Both the position numbers and the translations under genes were made by a program. Below the pieces are notes generated by a model that saw only the letters and a list, made by a program, of their open reading frames with translations, was not told the origin of the DNA and ran no database searches. From Citrus sinensis (taxonomy: Eukaryota; Streptophyta; Magnoliopsida; Sapindales; Rutaceae): a stretch of DNA of 64,000 bases. Positions within the stretch are counted from its first letter, which is position 1, and every line of letters begins with the position of its first letter. Positions 1 to 13,100 of this stretch are shown one piece after another. The DNA lies in the NCBI RefSeq assembly GCF_022201045.2, contig NC_068556.1, forward strand, positions 24,347,501 to 24,411,500, given 5' to 3'.

Positions 1-60
1 GGAACCCAGATGAAAAGTTTGTGAAGTTCATTAAAATGAATATTAATTTAATTTACTTAC

Positions 61-978
61 CGGTTTCCCCATCGAGAATGAAGCTCTAGAATCATAAGCT
101 GTTCTTCAAGAGTGATGTTTCCACGTCGAACATCGGGTCGTAAATAATTCAACCACCTTAATCTGCAGCTCTTTCCAGTTCTTTTGAGGCCTGTTCCATT
201 GAATTTGGCTTAGATATATGATAGTTTTTTGTTTTTAGTTTTCTTTTTTTTTGGTAAAGTTGTCAAAGAAAATTATCGTGAATTGGAAATTTGCTTTCAT
301 GAGAAGTGCTTTTTGCTTAAGGACTTTCCACAACACATATGCTCTTTTTATTTAATAGATCAACTTGCATCTTATCATCTCATCATATATATCAATATCA
401 CCAACTTCATAATGATAAACACAAAAACAAAGCTAGCTAATACGATTTCTCTTTTTACGCTAAACATGCAGCTTTTATATTTTGCTTCAAATAGGCAAAA
501 TTTTTTGAAAAAGAAAAACACTAAAACGACAAAAGGGAAAAGGAAGCAAAAACTTCGCCGTGTCGATTATGCATAATAAGGATCTTTCTCTTTCGTTAAG
601 AAAAAACGAAAAGCCCATTTCACTCCAAGAAAAGACATGGAGATAGAAACATGGCACGAACAAGTTGATGAATTTAATCATCAACTTGTCAAATTTTCCT
701 CGTCTATTATTATTATTATTGTTTATTTCATTTCACGAGAGAATTATCTCGACAGAACTAGGGGAGTTTATTAAAAAAGAAAAAGAAAAAAAATTACCTG
801 CACAACGAGCAAGACAGTTCCATCGGCCTTCACCATGATTAGAAATGTAATTAATAAGCTTAAAATCTTCTTCAACAGTCCATGGACCCCTTCTCAAGTC
901 CAGGTCTTCTTCAGAAATGGTAGTGCTTGATGATTTGGAGTTGCCTTTGCTTCTGCAAGCTCTCCCTTTAACTTCCAT
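61..978 (-). CDS. R2R3-MYB transcription factor, subgroup 20 type (MYB2/MYB108/MYB112-like), 5' part
   Basis: Two exons are present: exon 1 at 978-798 and exon 2 at 190-61, with donor GTAATT after exon 1, acceptor CAG before exon 2 and donor GTAAGT after it; the remaining exon(s) lie left of the window. The start ATG at 978 opens a basic, Ser-rich leader, then the R2 repeat ([21 protein letters not shown], then [16 protein letters not shown] across the splice) and the first half of R3 ([23 protein letters not shown]). Both introns sit at the classic R2R3-MYB positions (after the CAG of R2 and inside the GNR codon of R3). The R2/R3 wording fits subgroup 20, nuclear DNA-binding regulators of stress, senescence, phosphate and wound responses. 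Assignment to one Arabidopsis member is not possible without the C-terminus. Confidence 0.93.
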
Positions 979-1089
979 TTCGGTTGGGTTGCCTTAAATG
1001 AACAAACTGAGTGACTGAAAGAAAAAAGATCCCTTCTTTCAGATTATGTAAAGAGAAATAGCCAATTCTTGAAAGAGAAAATAAAAGAG

Positions 1090-1092
<3 letters not shown>

Positions 1093-1120
<28 letters not shown>
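1093..1120. repeat. (GA)14 microsatellite in the MYB 5' leader
   Basis: A pure GA run on the plus strand, CT on the transcribed strand of the MYB gene. Pyrimidine tracts in plant 5' leaders can affect expression; here it is also a likely length-polymorphic marker. Confidence 0.85.
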
Positions 1121-1163
1121 TGAGTGTTTTGGATTTTAATAGGGGGAAGATAGAGCAGGTGGG

Positions 1164-1171
1164 TTTTTATA
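1164..1171 (-). promoter_or_regulatory. TATA box of the MYB gene
   Basis: On the minus strand this reads TATAAAAA, about 190 bases upstream of the MYB start codon. It predicts transcription starting near 1135, which puts the CT-rich tract (GA repeat on the plus strand) into the 5' leader. Position and sequence are seen; function is inferred. Confidence 0.6.
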
Positions 1172-1193
1172 GGTACATGGATACGTTTTGAAT

Positions 1194-1205
<12 letters not shown>

Positions 1206-1232
<27 letters not shown>
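1206..1232. repeat. (TA)n microsatellite upstream of the MYB TATA box
   Basis: About 13 TA units following an A-run, just upstream of the MYB core promoter. Simple repeat. Confidence 0.8.
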
Positions 1233-1242
<10 letters not shown>

Positions 1243-3599
1243 CATGTGGGAGGAGAGCAAGCCGCAATAGGGAACTTGGTTTCTTTGATTAATTTATTAT
1301 TTAATTAACACTTAAGCTTCGGTAGTAATTATAGTTAGCCACAGGGGTTTGAAGTTTGACTCTTTGACTTTTTTTTTTCTTTTCATTTTTTTAAATCTCA
1401 GTGCGTGTTTGGAAGAATTGAGTTTATCGAATTTGTGGAAATAGGTTAATCTTCTCAAAAAAGCAACTTGCTCTTAAGTAACTGTTTTATCTAACAGAAT
1501 ATTTTGGATACTCCCATTATATTTTTTTTCTTAATATATTTTAGAGTAAGATGCATGTCTAGAGCAATTATATGATAAATACACGTGTGACAAAATTTTT
1601 AACATATTACTTAATATTTCGAAACACCTAGAATTTATGTAAATATGAGACCTTCTTAGATATTTTGAGTAAAATTCTTAAATTGAAAACAATTATTTTT
1701 TTTCCTCATTGACTATTACATTACAAGTCCATTGATATTTATATTATAAGATATATAAAAAAAAACCTCATGCGTCAATTATATGATAGTGCAATTTGAT
1801 TGTTTGATTGTAGATCAATGAAGGTGTAGTTTAATTGTTTTGATATAACACAAATTGGATCTACTTTTGCATATTTAGATTAACATCAACTACATTAATT
1901 AATGCTGCACACAGGAACTCAGACCAAGGAAAATAATTAATCACCGATTTATTAAGTGATGCTTAAAAGAACTTTATTTTCTGCTTTTATACTGATATAA
2001 GAAAAAAAAAACGGGTATCTCATTGTTCACCAAAATATTTTGTTAGGGTTTATGTAAATCCTAGTTCCCTCTTGCCACGCCATAGCAATTTGAATAAATT
2101 TTGATGTGATGACTCACTTTTCATTAAAAAAAAAAAAACAAATGTAATCTTGAGATGCACGTCTCCTCCTCTACAAATTTTAATCTTTTGTCAATGGATG
2201 ATATATTAACCAAAAATATTCATATACACTATAGAAGGTCTTAAGTACAATTCATACTCAAAAATATTTTTATACCTCAAGTTTATAAGATTAGTTCATT
2301 ATTTATTCTTAACTAATGTGCGATATTTTCTCTATAATACACGAGATTTCAGTGTGTATTATTGTGGCATCAGTATTATATATCAACTATATAAGCATAG
2401 CTTTATTAATACTTTTGACAAGTTGATAACAATAGATATACACTAAAAAAAAATATCATGTCTTCTCTCTTCGTACCACTATAGTGATTTAGTATGTCTT
2501 AATAATCTAGAGAACAATGTACATTCAAGAACGAGCCCCCTTGTAAACTTCGTTCTTTATTTCAGTTTTTGCACACACAATCACCTTATATGAGTTATAA
2601 TTGAGTTAAGAGTTAGTAGTTTAGTGGGTGAGATTTTTTTTATCTCTAATATATTTTCTTGTGAAGTAAAAAAAAAAAAAATTCATAAGCGCGGAATCAG
2701 ATGAAATGGTTGTTATTATTTAAAAAAATAAAAAATAAAACTATTAAATTTTGAGGCCAGTATTATATATATCAATGAACGAGCCTGGGCTATTAACGAA
2801 ACGAAACATTAGTTGACAACATGAATTTCGAAAACGGATCATTTAGCCGAATAAATTAAAAGCTTTAATTCTTTAGAACTTACACGTGTATGTAACACTC
2901 TAATTCATTATGGTATTTAATTCTATCACCCAAAAATGTCAATAAAACGAGGGGTTATTGGGTTAATAAAAATCGACCCTAATTAATATATAAAACAGGG
3001 AATTTGAAACCTTACACATAAAAGGGATCCACGACCGAGTTATTGGGTTATTAAACATGCTTTTATTGTTTTTTTAATATACATTTAGCTTTTAAAAAAA
3101 TACACGTCTTGACATCAAAACTCATAATTTATTGCAATAAAAGAAATTATGGTAAATTTCTATCACAAAATCTAGAATAGATTCGGACCCGACTAGTGGT
3201 AATTCAATATTTAGTACATAGGTAGCTAGCTAGGTGCATGCCTGTCCCAAAAACAATTATTTTTTTCTTGTAAGGTTAATGTGATTAAGGCCCTCTCTAG
3301 AAAGTGAAAAGCCTCGAAGTAATGGCAAGCGGAGGACTAAATTAAATTTTACCGCCCTCTTTTTAAGACTAGCCATTACCCAATCAATATCAAATGCATT
3401 GTTAATTACTATTACTTATATTTTCTACTTATCTACTTAACGAGACAAGAACATTTCATTTTGGGAACCCTCATAAATAGGGTGGAAAATCATTTTGTTT
3501 TTATAATTGTGGATAGAAATTCAATTATTCAATATCTCTTGTGTATTATATATATGGGAGAAGATTTTTTTTTTTTCAGTTACGTAGAAGAAGGTCTGA

Positions 3600-4395
3600 C
3601 TAATTACTTTTCAGAGGATTAAAAGTGATTTTAAAAAGATAAAAGTTAATTTTAGTAGTTGGTAACTTTTTTTATAAATCATTTTTGGTAAATCACTCTA
3701 TCCAATAAGAGATTTTAAAAAGTAGAGAAGGAGTAGCTTTCTACTCCTCATAGTCCTCATTTTGGTAAATATGATATCAAGCACTCATTGTGTCAGGGGA
3801 AATAATCTTTTGTTAAAAGTGGTGCCAAGTATACGTTGTGCCTAGTGATAATATTCCTACTATCGACAATGTGGTGAGACCGTCCACTAAATAACTTAGA
3901 TGCATTTTCTGTCAATACTGAGTCAAGATAAACCACTAATATTATATGAGAGTTTTTAGTTAATAAATATAGTGTAAAGTGTTTATCGTGGCAAACAATA
4001 ATTATATTACTAGGGAGTCGGTATACTGTGCAAAATTTAGACAAGATTATTATTATTACTAATTATATTGAGATAACAAAATAAAAATAAATTAATAATA
4101 TAAAATACTTATTTAAGTTATCAATGATTATATGTACACAATGAAAAAATATATATATACATGTTTAAAAAATTTTATTCAACATTATGTCTAACTCAAT
4201 CATTTACATTCTTATAGCAGTTTAACGATATGATTTACTAAACACATATGGCTATTTTTAAAACTCATAACACTTTTTAAAATAAATTTTACCAAAAATT
4301 TAATTGATTCTCTTTATATCTAATTATTTCTAAAATACAGTTAAAACAAATATTTTAAAAATTACAGTATTACCAAATTACCTTTAATATTCCAA
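3600..4395. repeat. AT-rich dispersed repeat, copy 1
   Basis: This stretch aligns by eye, in the same orientation, with 49320-49910. Shared landmarks in the same order include AAAAGTGATTTT near 3626, ACTAATTATATTGAGATAA near 4058, TATTCAACATTATGTCTAA near 4177, and ACTAAACACATATGGCTATT near 4237. No coding capacity. It looks like a non-autonomous DNA transposon (MITE-like), but I could not fix its termini or target duplication. Confidence 0.6.
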
Positions 4396-7300
4396 TCAAA
4401 ATTCAATTTCTGAACCTTCTTGTGTTCAGTTTGTCACAACTAAGTTATGTTTCAACCTTGCTCAAACTCTTAAAATCTACGCGATCTTTAGACATATTTC
4501 ACAAGGAGAGATTTTAAGACTTATCTTAATTCTAATATTGGATGTCTTCCTGATACCTTTGGCTTAATGTAAAGAAAAAAATATGGGAGAATTATTTAAG
4601 GGCTTGATGATCACGTGCTATGGCAAAAAAGAGTATGCATATATTATATACAGGCATGGACATTTGCTGGCATAGGATATTAGTATTATTATTATTTATT
4701 TTGTTAGTTTATATTATTGATCAGTATCCAATACTTTGTTTGTCTATTATGGTACGAGACATCTTTTTTTCTCTTTCTTAAGGTATATTTGGCTTTGGTC
4801 GGAGGAATTCTATAAAGGGATAGTTGTATTTTTGTTTTTATTTTTCTTTTTTGGAAGGGTTTTGAAGGTTTTTTTTTTAATGCTATATTTTAGTGATGAA
4901 TCAGTATCAAATGCCACTAGGCATTGGAAGCTTGCTAGCTTCATTGCATCTACTAAAAAGCAAAAGAAAGTGAACCACTCAGAAGACGAATATTTAGGGG
5001 GGAAAAAAGTTTTAAGGGGACCCATTGTCCACCCAGTTATAATCTCACTGCTTAATTAATCCATTTGTAAGTGATTTGGATACTTAATATAATTGAAGGA
5101 GCCAAACCATTAGTGTGAACAAAAAAGATAATTATAACAATCATGAAAGTTTAAGTAGGGATAATATTTAAAATAGGAAAAAATTAACAAAGAAATAATC
5201 CATTAAGGCCGACATAATGCTTAATTGCTTATGTTAATGTGTTATTTTTGGCTAATTCAGTTGTCAATTAATTAATCAAAAATCCGAAATACTTCAATTG
5301 TATACATGCTGATGCTGCTAGTGTAATTGATCATGTTCTTAGAAAAGAAGCAGTAAAGATATCATACTATATATATATATATATACACACGCTCATGCTT
5401 CTAGATAATTTAAAATTGCTTAAATTAATTAGAAGAAAAATTCCATTCGAGGGAATTGATCGATATGTTTAGATTCGATCGATGTAAGCCCTAATACGTA
5501 TGTTGATGATCATGTAATCAACTTATAATACGAAAAAGTTGGTTATTTCTCAAAGAAGCAGCTGGAAACAAATCACTTTTTGGCTCAAGGAGCAATATGT
5601 CATCATCTACTTTACTCTCTTATGTTTTGGAACATTAATGGAAATTTATACATGTATATATTATTTAACCTCAGGGTCCTTTTTATATAAGGTTCTTAAA
5701 AATTATAGAAAATTATACGCTGATAATTTCATTTTCACAGCAATACTGTTGTCGTTTACGAAGATAATTGCAATCACTAATTAACCAGAAAAAATAATGT
5801 CGTTTTCCCATTATTAGTCAAGCTTTAAATAGCTCTAGTTATATATGACCAAAAATTAAAAAAAAAAAAAATGAAAGAGCAAAAGGAAATGAGTTGTCAT
5901 CTTTCATAGATTTAGATTTGTCTTGATTCTTGCTGATATTGTTTTGATCCTTATTTTTTTTCCCTCTTTTTTTATGAATTCTCAACTCTCCTCAAGTTTT
6001 AAAATAAAAATTTGAAGCTCAATTACATCATGTAATTAATATTTAACAATGTATTATAGTTCGATAAACATGATCTGACCTTAAAATCTGCATATAAAAA
6101 ACTTTGAATAGAGAATAATTTTATTCGTATCGATTTTAAAAAGATATCGAATAGAGAAGAGAAAAAGAGTGTTAATTCCGTTAATTAATAGATATATATT
6201 AAAAAAAAGGGAGATTTAATTACTTGAAAAAAAAATAAAAAGTGAAGGCCGCTGGAGAGATTTTCTAGAGTTGTGTTGTTGAGTTCCAATGTACCCGCAA
6301 AAGGAACCTGGAGGGGGAAAAGGCAAAACAAAAGCTAACTTAATATTAACTCTTAATCCTTGACACGTGCCCCACAAAATAATTATCCTTTCTTGTGGGA
6401 CTTAAACACCACCATGTTGTCACCTTCCTTACCATAACCTACCATCAATCAATTATAGGTCCATTTTCAGAATTAGAGCCGCTATTTTTTCACATTCATC
6501 AAGCTAATTCATGATTAAAATAACTAGATATGATTATTTGGAAAGCTCATTGATTTATACAGCCACTGTATATATTTTGTTGCCTTCTAAAAGAAAATAG
6601 CCGAAAACCAAACTATTATTTGCCAATGTAAATTGATAAGCAAGCTGTAAGCAAATATTGATTTAGTCATACAAAGTAGCCAAATCAACAATTTGTTTCT
6701 CCTCCTTCGTTTTCTTATATTTTGGACTATTCGATCCATGTAAATCGTCACAAACAATTTTTTCCTTTTTTTTTCAAACTTATTGACATTAAAATTGTCA
6801 GATATCTAGCTACTAGTACTGGTAAGGATTAATTAGTTCTTTTCATAATAAAATTAATATATAATTAGTTCTTGAATTATATATGTTAGCGAAACCATTA
6901 GATCTAAAAGTTTAAGTTGATAGATAATAGACATTTTACTAATAATATAAAAACAAGTCTCAACAAACTCTCTCACTTGAAATGTTTAAAAGACAAGAGT
7001 TCATGTATAGTAAATAAAAAGCCAAACAAGAAATTGATATAAAAAAGGTAAGAGAGTGCACCAAGTTTAAATTGATTTTTAGCTTCTACCTCTCATTGGT
7101 TAATAAACAAGAGTTTAAGTGCTCAATAGAATATTTACTTATCGATTTGAGACCAAGTAGAACTAGGGAAATAAAGTCAAGACAAATTGTGTAAAAATTT
7201 CAACTTAATTAACAAGCTCTTAATTAGTTCTAAGATAGTTAAACTATATATTCTAACAAATGAAAATCCTGTGACCGAGTGACTAATCTTGGCTTCATGA

Positions 7301-9059
7301 GAGCGACAGCATCCATTTCTTACCTCTTCTTTTGTCAAAAGCAACCCTGAATTTCAGGATTTATGGCGTTGACATTTATATTGGACGGTGTTGATGATCA
7401 TATCCATATAAAGAAACTAAACTAAGCAATTTTCTCTTTCTCTTTTCTTTCTATTTATTATTACAACTATTCCTAAAGCTTCATGGATACAGTTATTCTG
7501 TTAATTTTTAATAAATATTTGTAGCTTGCTAAATTATCCGAAGCGTCTTTGACCCAAACATATGCTGTAACCTTTATACTTCTTCGACTGACCATATAAC
7601 TTTTGACCTATTTGATTGCATGCGTATATTTTTCTTCAGTAGCAGTATATTTAAGCTTGTTAGGTATTAAATTTTTATCATTAATTTGTTTGAATTCACG
7701 AGGGTGTTTATATTTTCTAGCTAGTTCTGAAAAAGTGTGCTAACAAAAGATATTATTTTAATTCAATCCATTGTATCTTACATGGTATTTGCACACAATC
7801 GCAGTTTTGTTTATTTTTCAGATATAATCCCATGAAATGGACACATTTGATGACTTATTTGAGGTATAAAAATCAATATTATACGACTGCCTATCTAGTT
7901 GATGGAAGAAATATCCATACTCATGAATCTAGGAGAGCAAATCCAACTGTTTTCCTAATTAATTAACCTTAGCTTGACCTTTTTAAAATATTATCTATGG
8001 AATTTTCATTTTTCATATATATATATATATATATATCTTCTAATAAAATAGTAATTTTTCACTCGGAACATCCATATACATGCTTGAGCTTGAGAATAAT
8101 GCAATGTTGTTTTCACAATTTACTGGTTAAGAGTCATATATATACAATTTTATTTTATACTAAAATAACAACGACAATGCGTAAACGTAATATTTTACTC
8201 TTAACCAGTTTAAATTCGTATTTTATAATATGTGGATGTCTGAATTGGATAAAAAAAAATAATCCTATGTACGTATGTATGTATTAACTAAGAAATTTTG
8301 TTTTTCCAAATTTCTGATAAAATGGCATTCAATTAAATTCCTTTAAACCACTTGGCTATACCGATATTTTCAATATCTTCTCTTAATAAATCGTTTCTTT
8401 CACATGCTTGTTTGAGAAGTATTTTGCTTCATTTTTATTCTTAAACATTTTGTCTTATAAAAATGACAAACATAAGGCAACGACGCATACATCAGAAGGA
8501 AGCAAGCTGTATCAACTACTCGTTCCGTGAATCATACGTGCATATACATTTGTCACGTGACAAAGTTTAAACAAAATAATTAATAAAGAAACGATCGAAA
8601 ACTTGCAAAAAGATCCAAACAATCCAATAAATTAATCTCAATTTCGTGCAATTAATTAGAGTCAGCTAGATGGGTGAATAATTTTTTTATAGCTGTATAC
8701 ACATATGAACATGCAAGTTCAAAGCCGCCAAAGCTAAAAGCCAAAAGCCAGCAGCAACCAAAGATAAACACGAGCACTAAGACTAATACTATGATGTTTC
8801 ATTTATCAGACGCACGCCTGCATACAAAAGCCAAGTTTTTAAGATTACTTTTACATCATTTCTGTTCCCTAAGTATACGTAATTATGTTGGTTTCCAACT
8901 CTGCAACTTGCTTAAATTTATTCAATTAATTAATTAATTAAGAATGTGTTTATTGCAATTGCTCGTGTCTTGGCTCCACTAAGCAAAAGTTTTATCATTT
9001 GTTTACTGAGATTAATGATTTTGGATTTGATTGTTCAAACATTTCACTGTCCCCTATCT

Positions 9060-9240
9060 AAGTCAGAGTTCACACGTACAGGCGATGTCGGAAGAGATCT
9101 GATACGGTGGATGATGTGGCGGTAACAGGTGTTCGACGTCGGTGTATCGGGATTGTAGCTTCGACACATGTTCATTGGTACATGGGTCATGATGTGGACC
9201 ACTCACCTCCGCTTCGCATCAGTGTCCCTTTCAATCAAAC
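9060..9240. other. GC-rich block of unknown role
   Basis: A roughly 180-base stretch clearly richer in G and C than its surroundings, with several ACGT/CGTC-type motifs (for example GACGTCGG near 9137). It has no convincing ORF, tRNA fold or terminal repeats. It could be a conserved non-coding element or an unrecognised exon or promoter. Confidence 0.35.
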
Positions 9241-9535
9241 TTATAATTATGCATGAAATTGTATACATTTGTATATGCGAAAAAAAGTTAAAATCATGCG
9301 CCAAATTCTTGAACTCGTTGTCTTGATTGAGAAAATCTGCAGCATGATCATCAAGAGATACTCATTATTGGCTCTCTATTTCATATAATTAAGAGTATCT
9401 TAAGCAGCCAAATTTCTCTGCGATCTTACGCAATATCGTGTCCAATGCGGATTGGCTTGTGAATATTTTCACGGATATGGTGGGATTATTGTAAGCGGAA
9501 GATTAGCCACTATGATTTGGGTTGTTTTTGTTGAG

Positions 9536-10097
9536 TAGGGGTGGGTAAAATCGGGTTTCGGTCGGGTTCGGGTCAACTCGATCGGGTTTCGGGTTGTTCG
9601 GGTTAGACAAGGAACAATCCGAACATAACCCGAATTAATGACCCGACCCGAACCGACCCGAATATAGTTCGGGTCGGGTCATTAATTCGGGTTATGTTCG
9701 GGTTGGATCGGGTTGGATTTAAAATTGGTAGAATTGAGTTCGGGTCAATTTGGATTAGTTCGGGTCAATTTGGATTAGTTCGGGTCAATTCGGGTCAATT
9801 CGGGTCAGTTCGGGTCAATTCGGGTCAATTCGGGTCGGTTGAAATATGGTCAGTTCGGGTCAGTTCTGGTCAATTCGGGTCAGTTCGGGTCGGTTGAAAT
9901 CAGGTCAATTCGGGTCAGTACGTTTTTTTTTTTTTTTTAAGAACCCGATCGGGTATTCGGATCGGGTCGGGTTTGACCCGAACCGATCACAACCCGATCA
10001 GGTTTGTAAATTTCAAACCGATCGGGTTTCGATTCCAACCCAAACCCGAAATTTATCGGGTCGGGTCGGGTCGGGTCGGGTAAAATGTCCACCCCTA
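9536..10097. mobile_element. Non-autonomous hAT-type element rich in CGGGT/ACCCG repeats
   Basis: The 562-bp element begins TAGGGGTGGGTAAAAT and ends with the inverted counterpart ...CCACCCCTA. It is flanked by a perfect 8-bp target duplication TTGTTGAG (9528-9535 and 10098-10105), the hallmark of hAT superfamily insertion, and the terminal TAGGGGTG resembles Ac-like ends. It encodes no transposase. Inside are dozens of CGGGT/ACCCG subterminal motifs, a degenerate tandem array (TTCGGGTCAATT/GTCAGTT type units, about 9735-9925) and a perfect 32-bp inverted repeat. It must be mobilised in trans. Confidence 0.88.
9621..9699. repeat. Perfect 32-bp hairpin inside the hAT-type element
   Basis: Bases 9621-9652 are the exact reverse complement of 9668-9699, with a 15-base loop; pairing continues for a few more bases with one mismatch. 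Transcription would give a long perfect RNA hairpin. Confidence 0.85.
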
Positions 10098-10105
10098 TTG
10101 TTGAG

Positions 10106-13100
10106 TATTGCGTCCTAATTTCACATAAACTTGACAAAAGAATCGAAGATACGGGCACCCATAACTAGTTAACCGTCCAAAGTTACGTTTCTGTATAGAA
10201 AATTGACCATTAGTTAACATCAATCATGTTATGATTCATCCATTCAAGCCATATCAATGAAACACGTGTCGACGGGACCAAAATTCCTGTTCGATTCATC
10301 CATTTCAATTTTCTTTTGTCGTCATTCTCCTTCTCTCAAATTTGAGAATTTTGACATCATCGTTACCCTGTTACACCCGTCATTCATATTTGAAGACTCC
10401 GATGTACGAACTTTTACACTATGAAAATTACAGATTTAACTGACGCGAATTTTATTTACGGGTGCCTTCCTTTACTAGCATCAATATGAGACGGATTTTA
10501 ATTTTTGGGTAACAAATAATATATACATATTTAGTTTCTATTTAAAACTTTTATGATTAAAATATACTGAGCCCAATGAATATTTTGTAAGTTTAGATGA
10601 AATGTGGAACAAACATGTTAGATATACATACGTACACACGCGCGCATATACGCATTTGACACTTGATTCTCCTGCGGTCATAAGGTGGTTTCGTCCTTAT
10701 TGTTATATTGTTGCAAAATAATATTGTATTGTTTATTCTCTTTAAAACAAAATAACATTGTAATTACTTCAATGTGTATTTTGGTTAAACGCAATCTTAA
10801 AGAGAAAATTATAATAATAAATGATGGGCACATTAGTATTTAAATAGATTAATAGCTAATGTAGTGTACAATTATTAGAGTTTAGATATCATATATGTTT
10901 CGAATATAACTAGGTTATAGTTGCTTGAGTCTAATGCTATTAAATCTATTCTTAACAAAAAGATTAATGACACTAAAGATGACGATAAAATAGCTACAAA
11001 AAGGACTACGACGAAGACTATGAGGATGATGATTAATTTGATAGTAATGGATAAATAACAACAAATCGATCAACATGAGCGAAAATAACGTGAAAGGCTT
11101 AAGATTGTGATTGATCGAAGATGAAATTTAGCAAGGGTGAGTAATGTGACCAAGAATCAAAGAAATTAAAAGTACCTTATAAGTCTAGATTCAATGGCAC
11201 ACCTTAATTCTAATAAGATCAAGTCCACGCTCTCGAAAACGACCACTCAATTGAAGCTATTTTCTACTTTCTGCTTTTTGCTTTATTCAACATCTTTTGT
11301 TACTTCCAAAATTGCTTTTTTTTTTTTTTTTTTTGGGTTTCTTTTATCATTCAACTTTTGAAATATTTTACGTGGGGAAGTCCTATTATGTGATGTTACT
11401 TTCAGTGTTGGTTGATTTAAAAGAGCCCACTTGGTGCAATTTCGAGAGAGAGAGAGAGAGAGAGCTGGAAAATTAAGTAAAATTCCATATTGTTTTGATA
11501 ATCGTGAAGACTGAATTGATTAAGCTTTAGTTGTTTGTAGTTTAATTAACGAATTAAAGTTGAATTAATGGGACTTCCAATGACTTCACAAAGTCAATAA
11601 CAAACAAAAGAAGAAAAACAACAATGATAATATTCTTTTCTGTGAAGTTAAATTGTCTTTACACGTGTGTTGTAAGAAACTTTTGACTTCGAATAAGGAG
11701 TTCGAGAATTTTATGTATAATTGTAACTTTTTATTCAATATATATATAATTGCATGCATGTGAATGCTTTAACTGGATAATTAATTCCATTTATCATTAC
11801 CTTTAATATATAGTTCTTTCTAACCAGATTTTTCAGATTTTTTTTTTTTTTTAACTTCGACCATCAAACTTAAGAGTGTCTCCATTTGTTTTAGCCTTTT
11901 GGCAACTATGATGTTAAAGTTAAGTTGTCAAAATATTGGGTAAATACTTATAATTTGACTTTGATAGGATAATTTTCACTGTCATTATCGATAATTCCTT
12001 ATTTAAACTAACTTTTTTTTTTCTTGACAGTTAGTGATGTTTTCAAACATTCCTACTTGAATTTTTTCTTAATACAAGTTAGAAACTTACATTCATAATT
12101 TATGAAAGTGCAATAAATCCTAATTCTATGAATTTATGAATTTGCTCTCATATTTAATATTATAATCTGAAAAACAATGCTGGTATGCTAAGGCATAAGC
12201 CACGGCAACGTATTGCTCATACGATTAGAACAGATCCAAAGCATTCATTTTATTGTTATTAACTATGTTGGTTTCTATGCTTTACAGCAAAACAATAATG
12301 CCAATACAAAAGCTGCCCAAAAAAACAAAAGGTTCTCAAAACTGAGGCAAAGCCCCAGCCTTTTAGTCGGTGATTGACAGGTCTAAGCTGATTGTGCATG
12401 AATCCTTAAAGGAATTGGGTGAAGGAAACATGTTGCTAATTTTGGACGAAGCAAGCCCTTTAAGTGGAAAGCAATTAAACATACAAGCGCATTACTTTAT
12501 TTAACTTGTACTTAGTGTTTTGAAACATTTGGTTGGTTAAAGCCCCACATTATGATGAATTAAGTTGAAGCAATGCCCATGTAGGACCTTGTTTAAAGTA
12601 ATTAAATATGATTACCGATAACCTAACCCCATCCCAATGTGAAGTGTGAATGTTACAAGCCCCTGATTTCAAACTATCAAACACTACGAACAAAACAAAT
12701 AATTTCTATTAAGAAATTCGTAACCTTTATGGCATTATGCATCATTAGTTTTTTTTTTAATGGCGACTTAAAAAGTTGAAAGCCGATAGATAAACATACC
12801 ATTCATGCGCTTGTTTAGTTGCCTGTCTTTTTTCAAACTAACTATTATTTTAAAGCTTGATTGGAAATTGGAATGTGACTAAAGTATAAATTTAATTATG
12901 GCCAAAGTACGTCATCTTAAATTCTTCAAAGTTGAAACCAAGTCCTAGAAGATTTCTTAACTTTTCTAGTGAGAACCCAATTTGAGCCAATATTCCGAAC
13001 GGAAGTGCAATAATTAAAAAGCAATTATAGGACAAAATAGTTGTTGAGTTCAGAAGTCTAAAGTCGATTTATTTAAGGTTTCAAGAAACTCCATCAAACA

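Larger units (their letters stand above)
1261..9527. other. Gene-free AT-rich intergenic region
   Basis: About 8.3 kb between the MYB promoter and the first hAT-type element. All open frames are short, lack domains and are interrupted by poly-A/T runs and stops on both strands; I see no splice-consistent gene model. It contains the AT-rich repeat copy at 3600-4395, TA runs near 5370 and 8018, a G-box (CACGTG) near 6364, and a relatively GC-rich block at about 9060-9240. It may hold distal regulatory DNA of the MYB gene or transposon relics too old to recognise. Confidence 0.6.

Noticed and set aside
229..576. 115-residue open frame on the plus strand
   Set aside because: It lies in the first intron of the minus-strand MYB gene, is rich in Phe/Lys from AT-rich DNA and shows no domain.
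4918..4950. Short hairpin GAAGC..GCTTC as a possible miRNA precursor
   Set aside because: The stem is only five base pairs with no extended arms, far below what a plant miRNA precursor needs.
4736..5059. 107-residue open frame
   Set aside because: Low-complexity Phe-rich run and no family resemblance; an equally long frame exists on the opposite strand.
9694..10158. Open frames on both strands with repeated GQFGS/VRVNS-type motifs
   Set aside because: They are translations of the CGGGT repeats inside the hAT-type element, not genes.
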